From Deinococcus fonticola (lineage in GTDB: Bacteria > Deinococcota > Deinococci > Deinococcales > Deinococcaceae), in contig NZ_SMMH01000003.1 of assembly GCF_004634215.1 (NCBI RefSeq), positions 1-64,000 on the forward strand: a stretch of DNA of 64,000 bases, read 5' to 3'. Numbering within the stretch: position 1 is the first letter of the stretch; each line of letters opens with the position of its first letter. The position numbers and the translations under genes were made by a program. Under the pieces are notes generated by a model. The model did no database searches. It saw only the letters and a program-made list of their open reading frames with translations, and was not told the DNA's origin. Below, piece by piece: positions 44,423 to 52,583 of the stretch.

Positions 44423-44597
44423 AGCATTTGACAGCAAAGACCAAGAAACATGGTCTTTTCTGTCCGAGCAGACTGGTACAGCTCGCAGAGAGCGAGTGAA
44501 TTCGGACGAGCAGGACGAACTGGCACAGCCCTGAAGGAGAGAATGGAGTGCTTTGGGATGCCCCTCCACAGCGCGCTCCATTCTTCGTCCTGCTTTA
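44420..44597 (-). repeat. Dispersed TAGAGCA-type repeat, long 178-bp variant
   Basis: The element runs from TAAAGCATTTGACAGC to CCATTCTTCGTCCTGCTTTA, with inverted ends TAAAGCA/TGCTTTA. Its first third matches the reverse complement of the 13319 copy. The middle (GAACTGGCACAGCCCTGAAGG to GAGAGAATGG) matches the copy at 4182. The last part repeats the GAATGGAG/CTCCATTC arm in inverted order. Its terminal TAA is the stop codon of kynA. Confidence 0.8.
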
Positions 44598-44601
44598 AAG
44601 C

Positions 44602-45246
44602 TCAGGCTTTGCTGGTTTCCGGCACCAGGCGCAGGTGCAGCCAGTAGGTCTGCGGGCCGGCCCTGTCCGCGTAGCGGGCGAACACCTCGTCGAGTTCGGT
44701 CCGCATGGCGCAGGCGTCGGCGTAGGACAGTTTCAGGGTGGCCCAGCGGTTGGCCAGCACCGGCAGATTCTCACCGCTGCCGTCCCACACCTGCCCCGGC
44801 GCACTGACCAGAAATGCCCCGTAACGGCGCGGTTCTAAAAAGACCTCGCTGCCTTGCAGGCCCACCACGTCCCTCAGGGCATGGGCCACGTGGGCATGAA
44901 GCTGCTGTTCCAGCGGCCGGCTGATGATCCCGGCGACGTCTTCCAGCGGCAGCACCTGGGCGGGAATGAAGAAACTGGGGGCGCTCAGGGCGTAGCGCCG
45001 GATGGGTCGCCCGGCCCGTTTGTGCTCGGAGTGGACGCGCAGGACACCCATTTTTTCCCATTTGCGAATGCAGCGCAGGGCGCGGTATACGGGCTGCTGC
45101 GTCTGCGCCGCCAGTTCGGCGGGACTGAGTGGCCCCTGCCGGAAAGCGGAAAGTTCATTACTGACGACCGCATCGATCAGGGCGCGGGCGGTGGCCTCCG
45201 ACTGAACGACTCCGTCCGGCAGGCTACTTGCAGGCTGCGCTGGCAT
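44602..45246 (-). CDS. Winged-helix transcriptional regulator
   Basis: This 214-residue protein has an N-terminal ArsR/MarR-like winged helix (about 20-85; LSPAELAAQTQQPVYRALRCI, wing KRAGRPIRRYALS). The C-terminal domain is about 125 residues with no signature I know; it is common in Deinococcus regulators. ATG 45246 follows a TATTCT box by 7 nt. It is divergent from the EF-hand hydrolase gene, only 29 bp away, with overlapping -10 boxes. Autoregulation together with control of the hydrolase is likely. Confidence 0.7.
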   Translation of the reverse strand: MPAQPASSLPDGVVQSEATARALIDAVVSNELSAFRQGPLSPAELAAQTQQPVYRALRCIRKWEKMGVLRVHSEHKRAGRPIRRYALSAPSFFIPAQVLPLEDVAGIISRPLEQQLHAHVAHALRDVVGLQGSEVFLEPRRYGAFLVSAPGQVWDGSGENLPVLANRWATLKLSYADACAMRTELDEVFARYADRAGPQTYWLHLRLVPETSKA

Positions 45247-45252
45247 GGCCAG

Positions 45253-45259
45253 TAGAATA
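45253..45259. promoter_or_regulatory. Overlapping divergent -10 boxes (TAGAAT / TATTCT)
   Basis: TAGAAT (45253-45258, plus) and TATTCT (45259-45254, minus) occupy the same seven bases. The two promoters therefore cannot be open at once. The plus mRNA would have a leader of about 11 nt with TGGAG. The minus mRNA would be leaderless. Confidence 0.4.
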
Positions 45260-45275
45260 GCTGGAGACTGCTGAC

Positions 45276-46418
45276 ATGACCACGCCCCCTCCCCCACCCG
45301 CCGCACAAATCACCTTGCAGAACACCCAGCCCCTAACCTTCAAAACGGCGGACGGCGCGGTGCTGAGCGGCGAACTGAGTTTGCCGGTCGGCGCGAAACC
45401 CGGCCAGCGCTTCCCCACTGTTATCCTGCTGCACGGCAGCGGCCCCAACGACCTGAACGAAACCCTGCCCGCGCAGGTGGCGGGCGTGCCGGGCGGCAGC
45501 GCGGTGTTTCTGCAACTCGCGCAGCAACTGAACAGCCAGGGCTTCGCGGTGGTGCGTTTCAACAAGCGCGGCGTGCTGGGCGTGGGGCCACAGGTACTGC
45601 CGGCGGCGCAGCGCATGGGCGCGGCCTTTACGGTCAGCGGTTACCTGAAGGACGCGCTCACGGTGCTGAACCACACCCGCACCCTCAGCGCCGTGAACCC
45701 CGCGCAGGTCTACCTGCTGGGCCACTCGGAAGGCACCATGCTGGCCGCCAGCCTTGCCCGCCAGCACCCCCAGCTGGTGCGCGGCCTGGTGCTGATCGGT
45801 ACGGTCGGCCATTCCTTCCGTGACACCCTGCATTTTCAGCTGGTGGATCGCCCCCTGGCGCAACTGCACCAGCTGTTCGACACCGATAGGGACGGTTTCC
45901 TGACCATTCCCGAGCTGCTGGACACCTTCAAAAAATTGGGCATTCCGCCGGCCAGTCAGGCGGACGGTCTGGGCCTGGTGCCCAAAGGAGACTCGTGGGT
46001 GTTCGCGCCCAGCCTCAACCCGGACGCGCAGGGCCGCGTGAACATTGACCGTGACCTGAAAGCGCACCTGGAAGCGCTGTTTGCTCCGTTCCCCAACCTG
46101 CCCGGCCTGCCCGCGCAGGAGGTACTGTACCTCTCGGACGCCGAGAAATTCGGCTCCGTCACCACCTTGCTGCCCGGCTACCAGGGCCCGGTGCTGATGC
46201 TGCACGGCGAACTGGACGCCCAGACTGTTCTGGACGGCGCCCGGAAAGCCTTACAGGCCGTGCAGGCCAGCGGCAACACCCAGGCGAAACTGATCGTCTA
46301 CCCCGGCCTGGGCCACTCGCTGGCCCCCATGAAGGGCGGCATCCCCACGCTGGGGCCGATGGAGGCCCGGCCGCTGAACGACCTGACCGACTGGCTAAAG
46401 CAACTCAGCGCCAAGTGA
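45276..46418 (+). CDS. Alpha/beta-hydrolase with an inserted EF-hand loop
   Basis: This 380-residue protein begins with a beta domain (ADGAVLSGELSLP), then TVILLHGSGPND (oxyanion hole), the nucleophile elbow LLGHSEGTML (Ser about 152), a late Asp (MLHGELDAQT) and the His in YPGLGHSLAP. The lid region (about 205-270) carries DTDRDGFLTIPE, a canonical 12-residue EF-hand loop with acidic ligands at positions 1, 3, 5 and 12. A weaker second loop (NPDAQGRVNIDR) follows about 45 residues later. Calcium dependence is inferred. There is no signal peptide. It is divergent from its probable regulator. The 3' end overlaps gluQ by 24 nt, tail to tail. Confidence 0.82.
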   Translation: MTTPPPPPAAQITLQNTQPLTFKTADGAVLSGELSLPVGAKPGQRFPTVILLHGSGPNDLNETLPAQVAGVPGGSAVFLQLAQQLNSQGFAVVRFNKRGVLGVGPQVLPAAQRMGAAFTVSGYLKDALTVLNHTRTLSAVNPAQVYLLGHSEGTMLAASLARQHPQLVRGLVLIGTVGHSFRDTLHFQLVDRPLAQLHQLFDTDRDGFLTIPELLDTFKKLGIPPASQADGLGLVPKGDSWVFAPSLNPDAQGRVNIDRDLKAHLEALFAPFPNLPGLPAQEVLYLSDAEKFGSVTTLLPGYQGPVLMLHGELDAQTVLDGARKALQAVQASGNTQAKLIVYPGLGHSLAPMKGGIPTLGPMEARPLNDLTDWLKQLSAK

Positions 46419-47324
46419 AGCCCGCCATACCGGAATCAGCTCCGGCGCACTGACTTCCTGCGGCACGGGCCAGCCGAGGGACTGCGCGAGCTGGGCCAGA
46501 ACCTGCCGGGGGTTCTCGCCCCGTTCGCGTAAATCCTTGACGGGCGGTGCGCCGCCGCGTTTGGCGAGGCGTTCGCCGTGGTAATCGGTCAGCAGCGGAA
46601 CGTGAAAGTAGCGCGCGGTCGGGTAACCCAGCGCCTGTTGCAGCGCCATTTGCCGGGGCGTGGCCGGCCACAGGTCGACCCCGCGCACGATGTCGGTCAC
46701 GCCCATCAAGGCGTCGTCCACCACCACCGCCAGGTGATAGGCGTAAGCGCCGTCGTTGCGGCGAAGAACGAAGTCCCCCACGTCAGCGGCGAGGTGCTGG
46801 CACAGCGTCTCCCCTGTCCAGCTGTCATGGGCGCACACCTGCTCGTCAGGCACCCGCCAGCGGATCGCGGCGGGACGCGCCGGGTTGACCGGTTCTGTGC
46901 GGCCTGGTGCCGTGCCGCCTAATTTGGGACGACCTGAGCCGGGACGACACGTGCCGGGGTAAACGGGTTCCGCGCCGTGCGGGGCGCCGGCGCTGTCCTG
47001 AATGGCGGCCAGCACTTCCCGGCGCGTGCAGGTGCAGGGGTAGGTGTCCAGTCGCGCCAGCGCCTGCGCGTACAAGTCCAGTCGCTGCGACTGAATGAAC
47101 TCCGTGTCCCAGTCGAGGCCCAGCCATTCCAGGTCGCGCCGCGTGCAGTCGAAGGCCCATTCCCGCACGCGCCCCACGTCCAGATCCTCGAAGCGCAGGA
47201 GATGGGCTCCACCAAGTGAACGGGAGTGCAGCCACGCCAGCAAAGCCGTCCGTGCATTCCCCAGGTGCATCGCCCCGGTCGGACTCGGGGCGAAACGGCC
47301 CACACGGAAGGGTGAGGGAATCAC
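46395..47324 (-). CDS. gluQ: Glutamyl-Q tRNA(Asp) synthetase
   Basis: This 309-residue GluRS-like enzyme lacks the anticodon-binding domain and attaches Glu to queuosine at position 34 of tRNA-Asp. The start FRVGRFAPSPTGAMHLGNA contains the HIGH-type signature (HLGN). The zinc-like Cys cluster is YPCTCTRREV with a later Cys (PGTCRPG). The KMSKS equivalent is LAKRGG, typical of this branch. GTG 47324 is chosen because it overlaps the upstream gene's stop (GTGA) and starts directly before the first strand. Confidence 0.88.
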   Translation of the reverse strand: MIPSPFRVGRFAPSPTGAMHLGNARTALLAWLHSRSLGGAHLLRFEDLDVGRVREWAFDCTRRDLEWLGLDWDTEFIQSQRLDLYAQALARLDTYPCTCTRREVLAAIQDSAGAPHGAEPVYPGTCRPGSGRPKLGGTAPGRTEPVNPARPAAIRWRVPDEQVCAHDSWTGETLCQHLAADVGDFVLRRNDGAYAYHLAVVVDDALMGVTDIVRGVDLWPATPRQMALQQALGYPTARYFHVPLLTDYHGERLAKRGGAPPVKDLRERGENPRQVLAQLAQSLGWPVPQEVSAPELIPVWRASLGAELL

Positions 47325-47812
47325 TTCCAACGTACCTGCCCCCTGCTCATCTGATAGGCCGTCAAGAAAACCCCAAACAGCATTCCCAGCATCATGGCAA
47401 AAACAAGGAGGGTGTTCCACGGAAACCAGCGTCCGACAAAGGACTGTGCAGGATTTTCCGGCTGATAGTACACCTTCACAGTGGCCCCTGTCTCGTGAGG
47501 AACCTTACTGAACGCCCAACAATCCTGCCCTTCCACGCCCATTTCAGTGCCTTCATAGGGTTGTGCATTCACCACGTACCGGTAACGGTAATGGCAGGTG
47601 TCATGTTTTTGGCCGTCAATTCGTTCAGACTGCACCACCACTCCCTGAACAGTTGGGTAAGTGGCCGAGTGGTAGTACTGGCTGACACTTTCTTTCAGGC
47701 CCGTGCCCGAAAGCCACAGGAACAGCAGCAGAAACCAGCCACCGAAGAAAAAGCCGAGGCACCCGGTGCTTAGCCCCGTGACACAACCGGGAGAGAAGGA
47801 CGGCACTTTCAC
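47321..47812 (-). CDS. Membrane protein, DUF3592-like
   Basis: This 163-residue protein has an N-terminal transmembrane helix (about 18-38), a beta-rich extracytoplasmic part (VQGVVVQSERIDG ... VKVYYQPENPAQS) and a C-terminal helix (about 132-152). The VYY.PENP motif is characteristic of DUF3592. GTG 47812 shares its first base with the last base of the potD stop codon, and the end overlaps gluQ by 4 nt. It is therefore translated as part of the pot transcript. The function is unknown. Confidence 0.75.
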   Translation of the reverse strand: MKVPSFSPGCVTGLSTGCLGFFFGGWFLLLFLWLSGTGLKESVSQYYHSATYPTVQGVVVQSERIDGQKHDTCHYRYRYVVNAQPYEGTEMGVEGQDCWAFSKVPHETGATVKVYYQPENPAQSFVGRWFPWNTLLVFAMMLGMLFGVFLTAYQMSRGQVRWK

Positions 47813-48915
47813 TAGCGACTCTTCAAGTCCGTCCAGATGCGGTCGTACAGGCGCGGCGGGTTGCCTCTGGGGAGTTCGTTGATGAATTCGATGCGTCCGC
47901 TGGCGAATTCCCCGGCGGGGGGGTTGAAGGCAGGTTGATCCTTGAGGAACGGGTCGAGCAGCGGCTGGGCCCTGGCGTTCGGATTGCCGTAATACGTGTA
48001 GTTGCTGATGGCTGCGCTCACGCCGGGTTGCAGCACGTAATCCATGAACTTGCGGGCCAGCGCGGGGTTGGGGCTGCCGCGCAGGATGACGAGGGTATCG
48101 GTGCTGATGGTGGTGCCCTCCCGGGGAATGAAGACGTGCAACTTATCGTTCTCGGCGGCGCCCTGCAGCAGGTCACCGACGTAGATCTGTCCCAGGTCGA
48201 TGCTGCCCGCCAGCAGTTTGTTCCGAATTTCCGGGCCGCCCGCGAAGGACTCGAACCCCCTTTTCTGCACGGTTTTGCGCAGCAGGTCGCGGGCAGCGCG
48301 CAGTTCCTCGGGTTTCGTGGCGTTCACGGAGTAGCCCAGATACTTGAGGGCCGCGCCGATCACCTCGCGGGGATCGTCCAGCAGGGCGAAACGGATGCTG
48401 TCCTGCGGGCCGAAAATCAGGTTCCAGCTCATCCTGGGCGGTGTGAAACGGGCAGAGTTGTACGCCAGGCCGGTCGCGGCGAACTGGTAAGGAATGGAGT
48501 ACTCGTTGCCCCGGTCAAAATTTGGGCTCACGAAACCGGGCAGCAGGTTCCTGAAGTTGCTCAACTGCTCCTTTTGCAGGGGCTGAAGCAACTTGGCCCG
48601 TACCATCGTCTGCACCACGTAATTGCTGGGGTTCGCCAGGTCGTAACTGGCCCCACCGCCCTGCAACTTGGCGATCATGGCCTCGTTACTCTCGTAAGTG
48701 TCGATAACGACGTTCACGCCGTTCGCGGTCTCGAAATCCTTGACGATTTCCGGGTCGATGTAATCGGACCACATGAAAATCCGCAGCGTCTTCCCGTCGT
48801 CCTTCAGCGTGGGTTTCGGCGTGGTGGTGCCGTTTCCCTCGGTGGCCGTGTCCTTCTTCTCCACCCGGTGACACGCGGTCAGCAGCAGCAAGGCCAGCAG
48901 CAGGGCGCGTTTCAT
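47812..48915 (-). CDS. potD: Spermidine/putrescine-binding lipoprotein
   Basis: This 367-residue periplasmic-type solute-binding protein of a polyamine ABC importer has a signal peptide ending in lipobox LTAC (Cys about 14), so the protein is lipid-anchored. The mature part shows TLRIFMWSDYIDPEIVKDFE, YDLANPSNYVV and a closing IWTDLKSR, all PotD/PotF-like, with Trp/Tyr/Asp residues for diamine binding. ATG 48915 overlaps potC by 4 nt. It is last of the four transport genes. Confidence 0.9.
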   Translation of the reverse strand: MKRALLLALLLLTACHRVEKKDTATEGNGTTTPKPTLKDDGKTLRIFMWSDYIDPEIVKDFETANGVNVVIDTYESNEAMIAKLQGGGASYDLANPSNYVVQTMVRAKLLQPLQKEQLSNFRNLLPGFVSPNFDRGNEYSIPYQFAATGLAYNSARFTPPRMSWNLIFGPQDSIRFALLDDPREVIGAALKYLGYSVNATKPEELRAARDLLRKTVQKRGFESFAGGPEIRNKLLAGSIDLGQIYVGDLLQGAAENDKLHVFIPREGTTISTDTLVILRGSPNPALARKFMDYVLQPGVSAAISNYTYYGNPNARAQPLLDPFLKDQPAFNPPAGEFASGRIEFINELPRGNPPRLYDRIWTDLKSR

Positions 48916-49724
48916 GCTCTTTCCTTCCGGGGCCGCAGCAGGACATTCGCCACCAGAATGGCCAGCACGGTGAACAGAATCAGCAGCGTGCTCAGGGCGT
49001 TGATGTCGGGCGTCACGCCTTTCTTCACGGCGGTGTAAATGAGAACGGGCAGCGTTTTGAACCCGGAGCCGCTGGTGAAGTACGTGACCACGAAGTCGTC
49101 CAGGCTGAGCGTGAAGGCCAGCAGGGCGCCGCCCAGCACGCCCGGCAACGCCAGCGGCAGAATGACCTGACGGAACGACTGGATGGGGCTGGCCCCCAGG
49201 TCGGCGGCGGCTTCCTCCAGTTCCCGCCCGTACCCCGCAAGGCGCGAACGCACCGTCAGCGCCACGTAACTGATCTGGAAGGTCACGTGGGCGAACATGA
49301 CGGTCCAGAATCCGTTCTCGTAGGTCCAGCCGCTGCGCTCCAGCAGCCCGCGCACGATGGCGTAGAACATCAGGAACATCACGCCCATCACCACATCCGG
49401 AATGACGATCGGCATCACCAGCAGAAACGTCAGCGGCGTGCGCCACCGGAAATCGTAGCGCCACAACCCGAACCCGATCAGCGTCCCCAGCACCGTGCTG
49501 ACCGCCGTACTCGTGACCGCCACCAGCAAGGTGTTCAGCACCGCCTCGCGCACGTCCTCCCGCGCAAACAGCACCCCGTACCATTTCGTGGTGAATCCCG
49601 CCCAGGTCGCCCCGAACTTGCTGTCGTTGAACGAGAAGACGACTAAGACCAGAATAGGCAGGTACAGAAAAGCGTACGTGAGCCACGCCCAGGCGGTCAG
49701 GGCCGGATGGGTGCGACTTTTCAT
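48912..49724 (-). CDS. potC: Spermidine/putrescine ABC transporter permease
   Basis: This 270-residue inner-membrane subunit has six helices. The EAA loop, which contacts the ATPase, reads ELEEAAADLGASPIQSFRQV (about 165-185). Helices cluster near 12-32, 66-88, 102-125, 135-155, 190-212 and 240-260. The start at ATG 49724 overlaps potB by 4 nt (ATGA). The longer frame upstream is inside potB. Confidence 0.92.
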   Translation of the reverse strand: MKSRTHPALTAWAWLTYAFLYLPILVLVVFSFNDSKFGATWAGFTTKWYGVLFAREDVREAVLNTLLVAVTSTAVSTVLGTLIGFGLWRYDFRWRTPLTFLLVMPIVIPDVVMGVMFLMFYAIVRGLLERSGWTYENGFWTVMFAHVTFQISYVALTVRSRLAGYGRELEEAAADLGASPIQSFRQVILPLALPGVLGGALLAFTLSLDDFVVTYFTSGSGFKTLPVLIYTAVKKGVTPDINALSTLLILFTVLAILVANVLLRPRKERA

Positions 49725-50545
49725 AGCAGTTCCTCCAGGCCTTTCTGTCCGGCGGTGCGGGCGTAAAGCCACAGGCCGAGCAGCACGACGCCCATCAGCA
49801 GGAAGCTCAGCGCACTGCCGTAGGGCCAGTCGCCAGCCTGGCCGAACTGGTTCTGGACGAGGTTGCCGATCAGGGCCGTTTTAGCGCCGCCGAGGATGTC
49901 CGACACGACGAACATGCCGAGCGCGGGAATAAAGGTCAGCAGAATGCCGGCGACCAGCCCCGGCAGGGTCTGCGGGAACACGCCGCTCATAAAAGCGCGC
50001 GTGGGCGGTGCCCCGAGGTCTTGCGCCGCTTCGAGGAGCCGCCAGTCGACTTTCTCGACGCTGGCATATACGGGCAGCACGAAGAACGGCAGGAAGGCGT
50101 ACACCATGCCGAGAAACGTGGCGGTCATGCTGGGCACCAGGCCAAACGGGCGCAGGATGAGAATCCAGGCGTAAACGCGAATCAGGAAATTTGTCCAGAA
50201 TGGAATAATCAGCAGCAGCAACAACAGGTTCTTGCGCCGGTCGTCCTGCCGCGCAATGAAGAACGCCAGCGGGTACCCCATCAGCACACAGAGCAGTGTG
50301 CTCAGGGCCGCCAGCCACAGGGAACGCCACAGCACGCGCAGGTTGTCGGGAATCCACTCCCTGAACAGCGCGTCGTACCCGAACACGCGCTGCCAGTTCT
50401 CCAGCGTCCACGGCCCCCCCACCTGCGCCAAGTCGGTTCGGGTCAGCAGCGAATACCCGAACATGATCACCGCAGGAACCACCAGGAACGCCGCCAGCCA
50501 GACTACCCCGGGGCCAAGCGTGGCGAGGAAACGGCGAACGGTCAC
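49721..50545 (-). CDS. potB: Spermidine/putrescine ABC transporter permease
   Basis: This 274-residue partner permease has six transmembrane helices. The EAA loop is LLEAAQDLGAPPTRAFMSG (about 170-188), and the FWTNFLIRVYAWILIL segment is typical of PotB/PotH. GTG 50545 is preferred because the mature sequence opens directly into helix 1 (VRRFLATLGPGVVWL). An ATG at 50611 would add 22 residues. The gap to potA is 88 or 22 bp accordingly. Confidence 0.9.
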   Translation of the reverse strand: MTVRRFLATLGPGVVWLAAFLVVPAVIMFGYSLLTRTDLAQVGGPWTLENWQRVFGYDALFREWIPDNLRVLWRSLWLAALSTLLCVLMGYPLAFFIARQDDRRKNLLLLLLIIPFWTNFLIRVYAWILILRPFGLVPSMTATFLGMVYAFLPFFVLPVYASVEKVDWRLLEAAQDLGAPPTRAFMSGVFPQTLPGLVAGILLTFIPALGMFVVSDILGGAKTALIGNLVQNQFGQAGDWPYGSALSFLLMGVVLLGLWLYARTAGQKGLEELL

Positions 50546-50633
50546 GCCCTGGCCCCGGCTTGCGAGCTGTAGCTTACGGTCTGTCGAGCAGCGAAAGCCA
50601 ATGCACGCCACACGCCTCGCGGGTCAAGCCCCT

Positions 50634-51761
50634 TCACCCTTCCTCCAGCACCACGAGGCTGGCAGGCGGCAGGTACAGCGCGACTTCCTCGTCATAGCCG
50701 AAGTCTTCATCGGCGCCGATATCGGTGTTGAGCTGAAAGGCAATGAGGCGCTGGCCGTTCGCCTCGAGCAGGTACTGGTTTTCCGCTCCGGTATAAACGA
50801 TGTCGTCGACGCGGGCGCGGATTTCGTTGCCTTCGGTCTCCATGTCGCGCTCCATGCGCAGTTTTTCGGGGCGAATGGACAGGGTAACCGGCTGTCCGGT
50901 GGTCATGCCCTGCGTCTGGGTGGTGCGCAGTGGGCCAAATTCGGTCTGGATGATGGCTCCACCGGCCTGAATGTCCGTGACCGTGCCGGGAATCAGGTTG
51001 CTGCTGCCCAGAAAGCTGGCGACAAAGGCGCTGCGGGGCCGCTCGTACAGTTCCTCGGCGCGGCCCAGTTGCTCGATGCGCCCCCTGTTCATGACGGCGA
51101 TGCGGTCACTCATGACCAGGGCTTCCTCCTGGTCGTGCGTCACGAACACGAAGGTCATGCCCAGTTGTTCCTGCAGGTTGCTGAGTTCGACTTGCAGTTG
51201 CTTGCGGAGTTTCAGGTCAAGCGCGGAAAGGGGTTCGTCGAGCAGCAGCACTTCGGGCTGGTTCACGATGGCGCGGGCCAGGGCCACACGTTGCCGCTGA
51301 CCGCCCGAAAGCTGATCGGGCTTGCGGTTCCCGAGATCGCCAATCTGCACCGTTTCCATCACGCGTTCCGTGCGGGTTTTCAGTTCCTGACCGCGCACGC
51401 CCTTCTGCTTCAGGCCGAACGCCACGTTGTCGGCCACGCTCAGGTGGGGAAATAGGGCGTAACTCTGGAACACGGTGTTGACGGGCCGCTGGTGTGCGGG
51501 AACGCCGGTCATGTCCCGCCCGCCGATCACCACCGCGCCGGAGTCCGGTTGCTCGAAGCCGGCCAGAATGCGCAGCAGCGTGGTTTTTCCGCAGCCGGAC
51601 GGCCCCAGCAGGCTGAAGAACTCGCCCCGGCGAATGTCCAGGTCGATGTCATGCAGCACTGGCGTGGGTTGACCGTGGGTGTCGCGGTAACTTTTGAACA
51701 CGTCCACGACGCTCACGGCGGCATCGGCCGAGAGTTCACGAACGCGTTTTCCCCTGAACAC
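50634..51761 (-). CDS. potA: Polyamine ABC transporter ATP-binding protein
   Basis: This 375-residue ATPase energises the importer. Walker A is LLGPSGCGKTTLLR (about 52), the Q-loop is VFQSYALFPH, the ABC signature is LSGGQRQRVALARA, Walker B is VLLLDEPLSALD and the H-loop is FVTHDQEEAL. The C-terminal TOBE domain covers about 290-370. GTG 51761 is the first plausible start. It lies 8 nt after the stop codon of an 11-codon upstream frame, so coupling is likely. Confidence 0.94.
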   Translation of the reverse strand: MFRGKRVRELSADAAVSVVDVFKSYRDTHGQPTPVLHDIDLDIRRGEFFSLLGPSGCGKTTLLRILAGFEQPDSGAVVIGGRDMTGVPAHQRPVNTVFQSYALFPHLSVADNVAFGLKQKGVRGQELKTRTERVMETVQIGDLGNRKPDQLSGGQRQRVALARAIVNQPEVLLLDEPLSALDLKLRKQLQVELSNLQEQLGMTFVFVTHDQEEALVMSDRIAVMNRGRIEQLGRAEELYERPRSAFVASFLGSSNLIPGTVTDIQAGGAIIQTEFGPLRTTQTQGMTTGQPVTLSIRPEKLRMERDMETEGNEIRARVDDIVYTGAENQYLLEANGQRLIAFQLNTDIGADEDFGYDEEVALYLPPASLVVLEEG

Positions 51762-51769
51762 GACGCCTG

Positions 51770-51805
51770 TTATGCGCGTGCCCCCCGGCGTGAAATGCCC
51801 GTCAT
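51770..51805 (-). CDS. Candidate Arg-rich leader peptide upstream of potA
   Basis: This 11-codon frame (MTGISRRGARA) starts 7 nt after a TACAAT box and ends with TAA 8 nt before the potA GTG. Since transcription probably begins at this ATG, ribosomes would enter potA through the mini-ORF. Three Arg codons near the end are notable beside a polyamine operon, because arginine is a polyamine precursor. No stem-loop as clear as the kyn one is seen. This is suggestive only. Confidence 0.35.
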   Translation of the reverse strand: MTGISRRGARA

Positions 51806-51812
51806 GCCCGGC

Positions 51813-51818
51813 ATTGTA
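51813..51818 (-). promoter_or_regulatory. -10 box TACAAT for the pot operon
   Basis: TACAAT is 7 nt before the mini-ORF ATG at 51805 and 51 nt before the potA start. Confidence 0.45.
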
Positions 51819-51911
51819 ACGCTGCCCGCTTCCCCTTTCGCCCGTCCCTCTTTCGGTGGACGCCAGCCCCCCTCCTGCCCCTCTAGGCTGGGTTCACGCT
51901 GGAGGTCACGT

Positions 51912-52448
51912 ATGGAAGAAGTGCTGGTTCCGCTGGGGTTTTTCGGTATGGTGTTCGGGTTTCCGCTGCTGCGGCGCGAACTCATTCACCGCCACACCAT
52001 GGAGAAACTGAGGTTGCAGCACGCCGCGCCGCCCATGCCAGAAAGGCTGTCCGGGACAGAGGGGCCGCCCCTGCCGGAGGACGCGGCGGCGCTAGCCCTG
52101 CGCCTGCCCGAACCGCACCGGCTTTATGCGCTGGCCCTGCTGTGCCGCCTTCAGGACACGCAGGGCACGAAGCTCGACGCCAGAGCCGCATTCTTGATCA
52201 AGCAGGCGCGGTTCGAGTACCTGCCCGCCACCCTGCGCAGCTACCTGAGGGTCACGCCAGCCGCACAGGCTCAGCTTCGGGCACAGGGCCATGACCCCGA
52301 GGGGCTGCTGCGCGAGCAACTGGAACTCATCAGCCGGGGGGTAGACGACGCCCTACGCCAGGATCACCACGCCGCCCAGAACGTGCTGACGCAGGGCGCT
52401 TTCCTGCGTGAAGTGTTCGAGCCGGGGCGGGAAAAAGTTCAGGTTTAA
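51912..52448 (+). CDS. Membrane-anchored protein of unknown function
   Basis: This 178-residue protein has one short N-terminal hydrophobic segment (VLVPLGFFGMVFGFPLL, residues 4-20). The remainder is helical, charged and Ala/Leu/Arg-rich (LRLPEPHRLYALALLCRL; LREQLELISRGVDDAL), likely cytoplasmic. No family is recognised. GGAGG lies 9 nt before ATG 51912 and TAGGCT further upstream, so this gene has a leadered mRNA. It is divergent from the pot operon. Confidence 0.6.
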   Translation: MEEVLVPLGFFGMVFGFPLLRRELIHRHTMEKLRLQHAAPPMPERLSGTEGPPLPEDAAALALRLPEPHRLYALALLCRLQDTQGTKLDARAAFLIKQARFEYLPATLRSYLRVTPAAQAQLRAQGHDPEGLLREQLELISRGVDDALRQDHHAAQNVLTQGAFLREVFEPGREKVQV

Positions 52449-52583
52449 GAGGCTCTGGCGCTCCGGGCCGCCCTCCTTTCAGGAGAGGGGCCAGCTGCAG
52501 GGCTGTTACAGCCGTTCTCCGAATGACGCTTGTCCCCTCGAAGCACCGCCGCTCGGCATTGGGGCTTTTCAAGGCGGGAGCCG

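Noticed and set aside
47812..49686. A 624-codon frame that would fuse an N-terminal extension to PotD
   Set aside because: The N-terminal 257 codons are an out-of-frame reading of potC. PotD has its own ATG, signal peptide and 4-nt overlap with potC.
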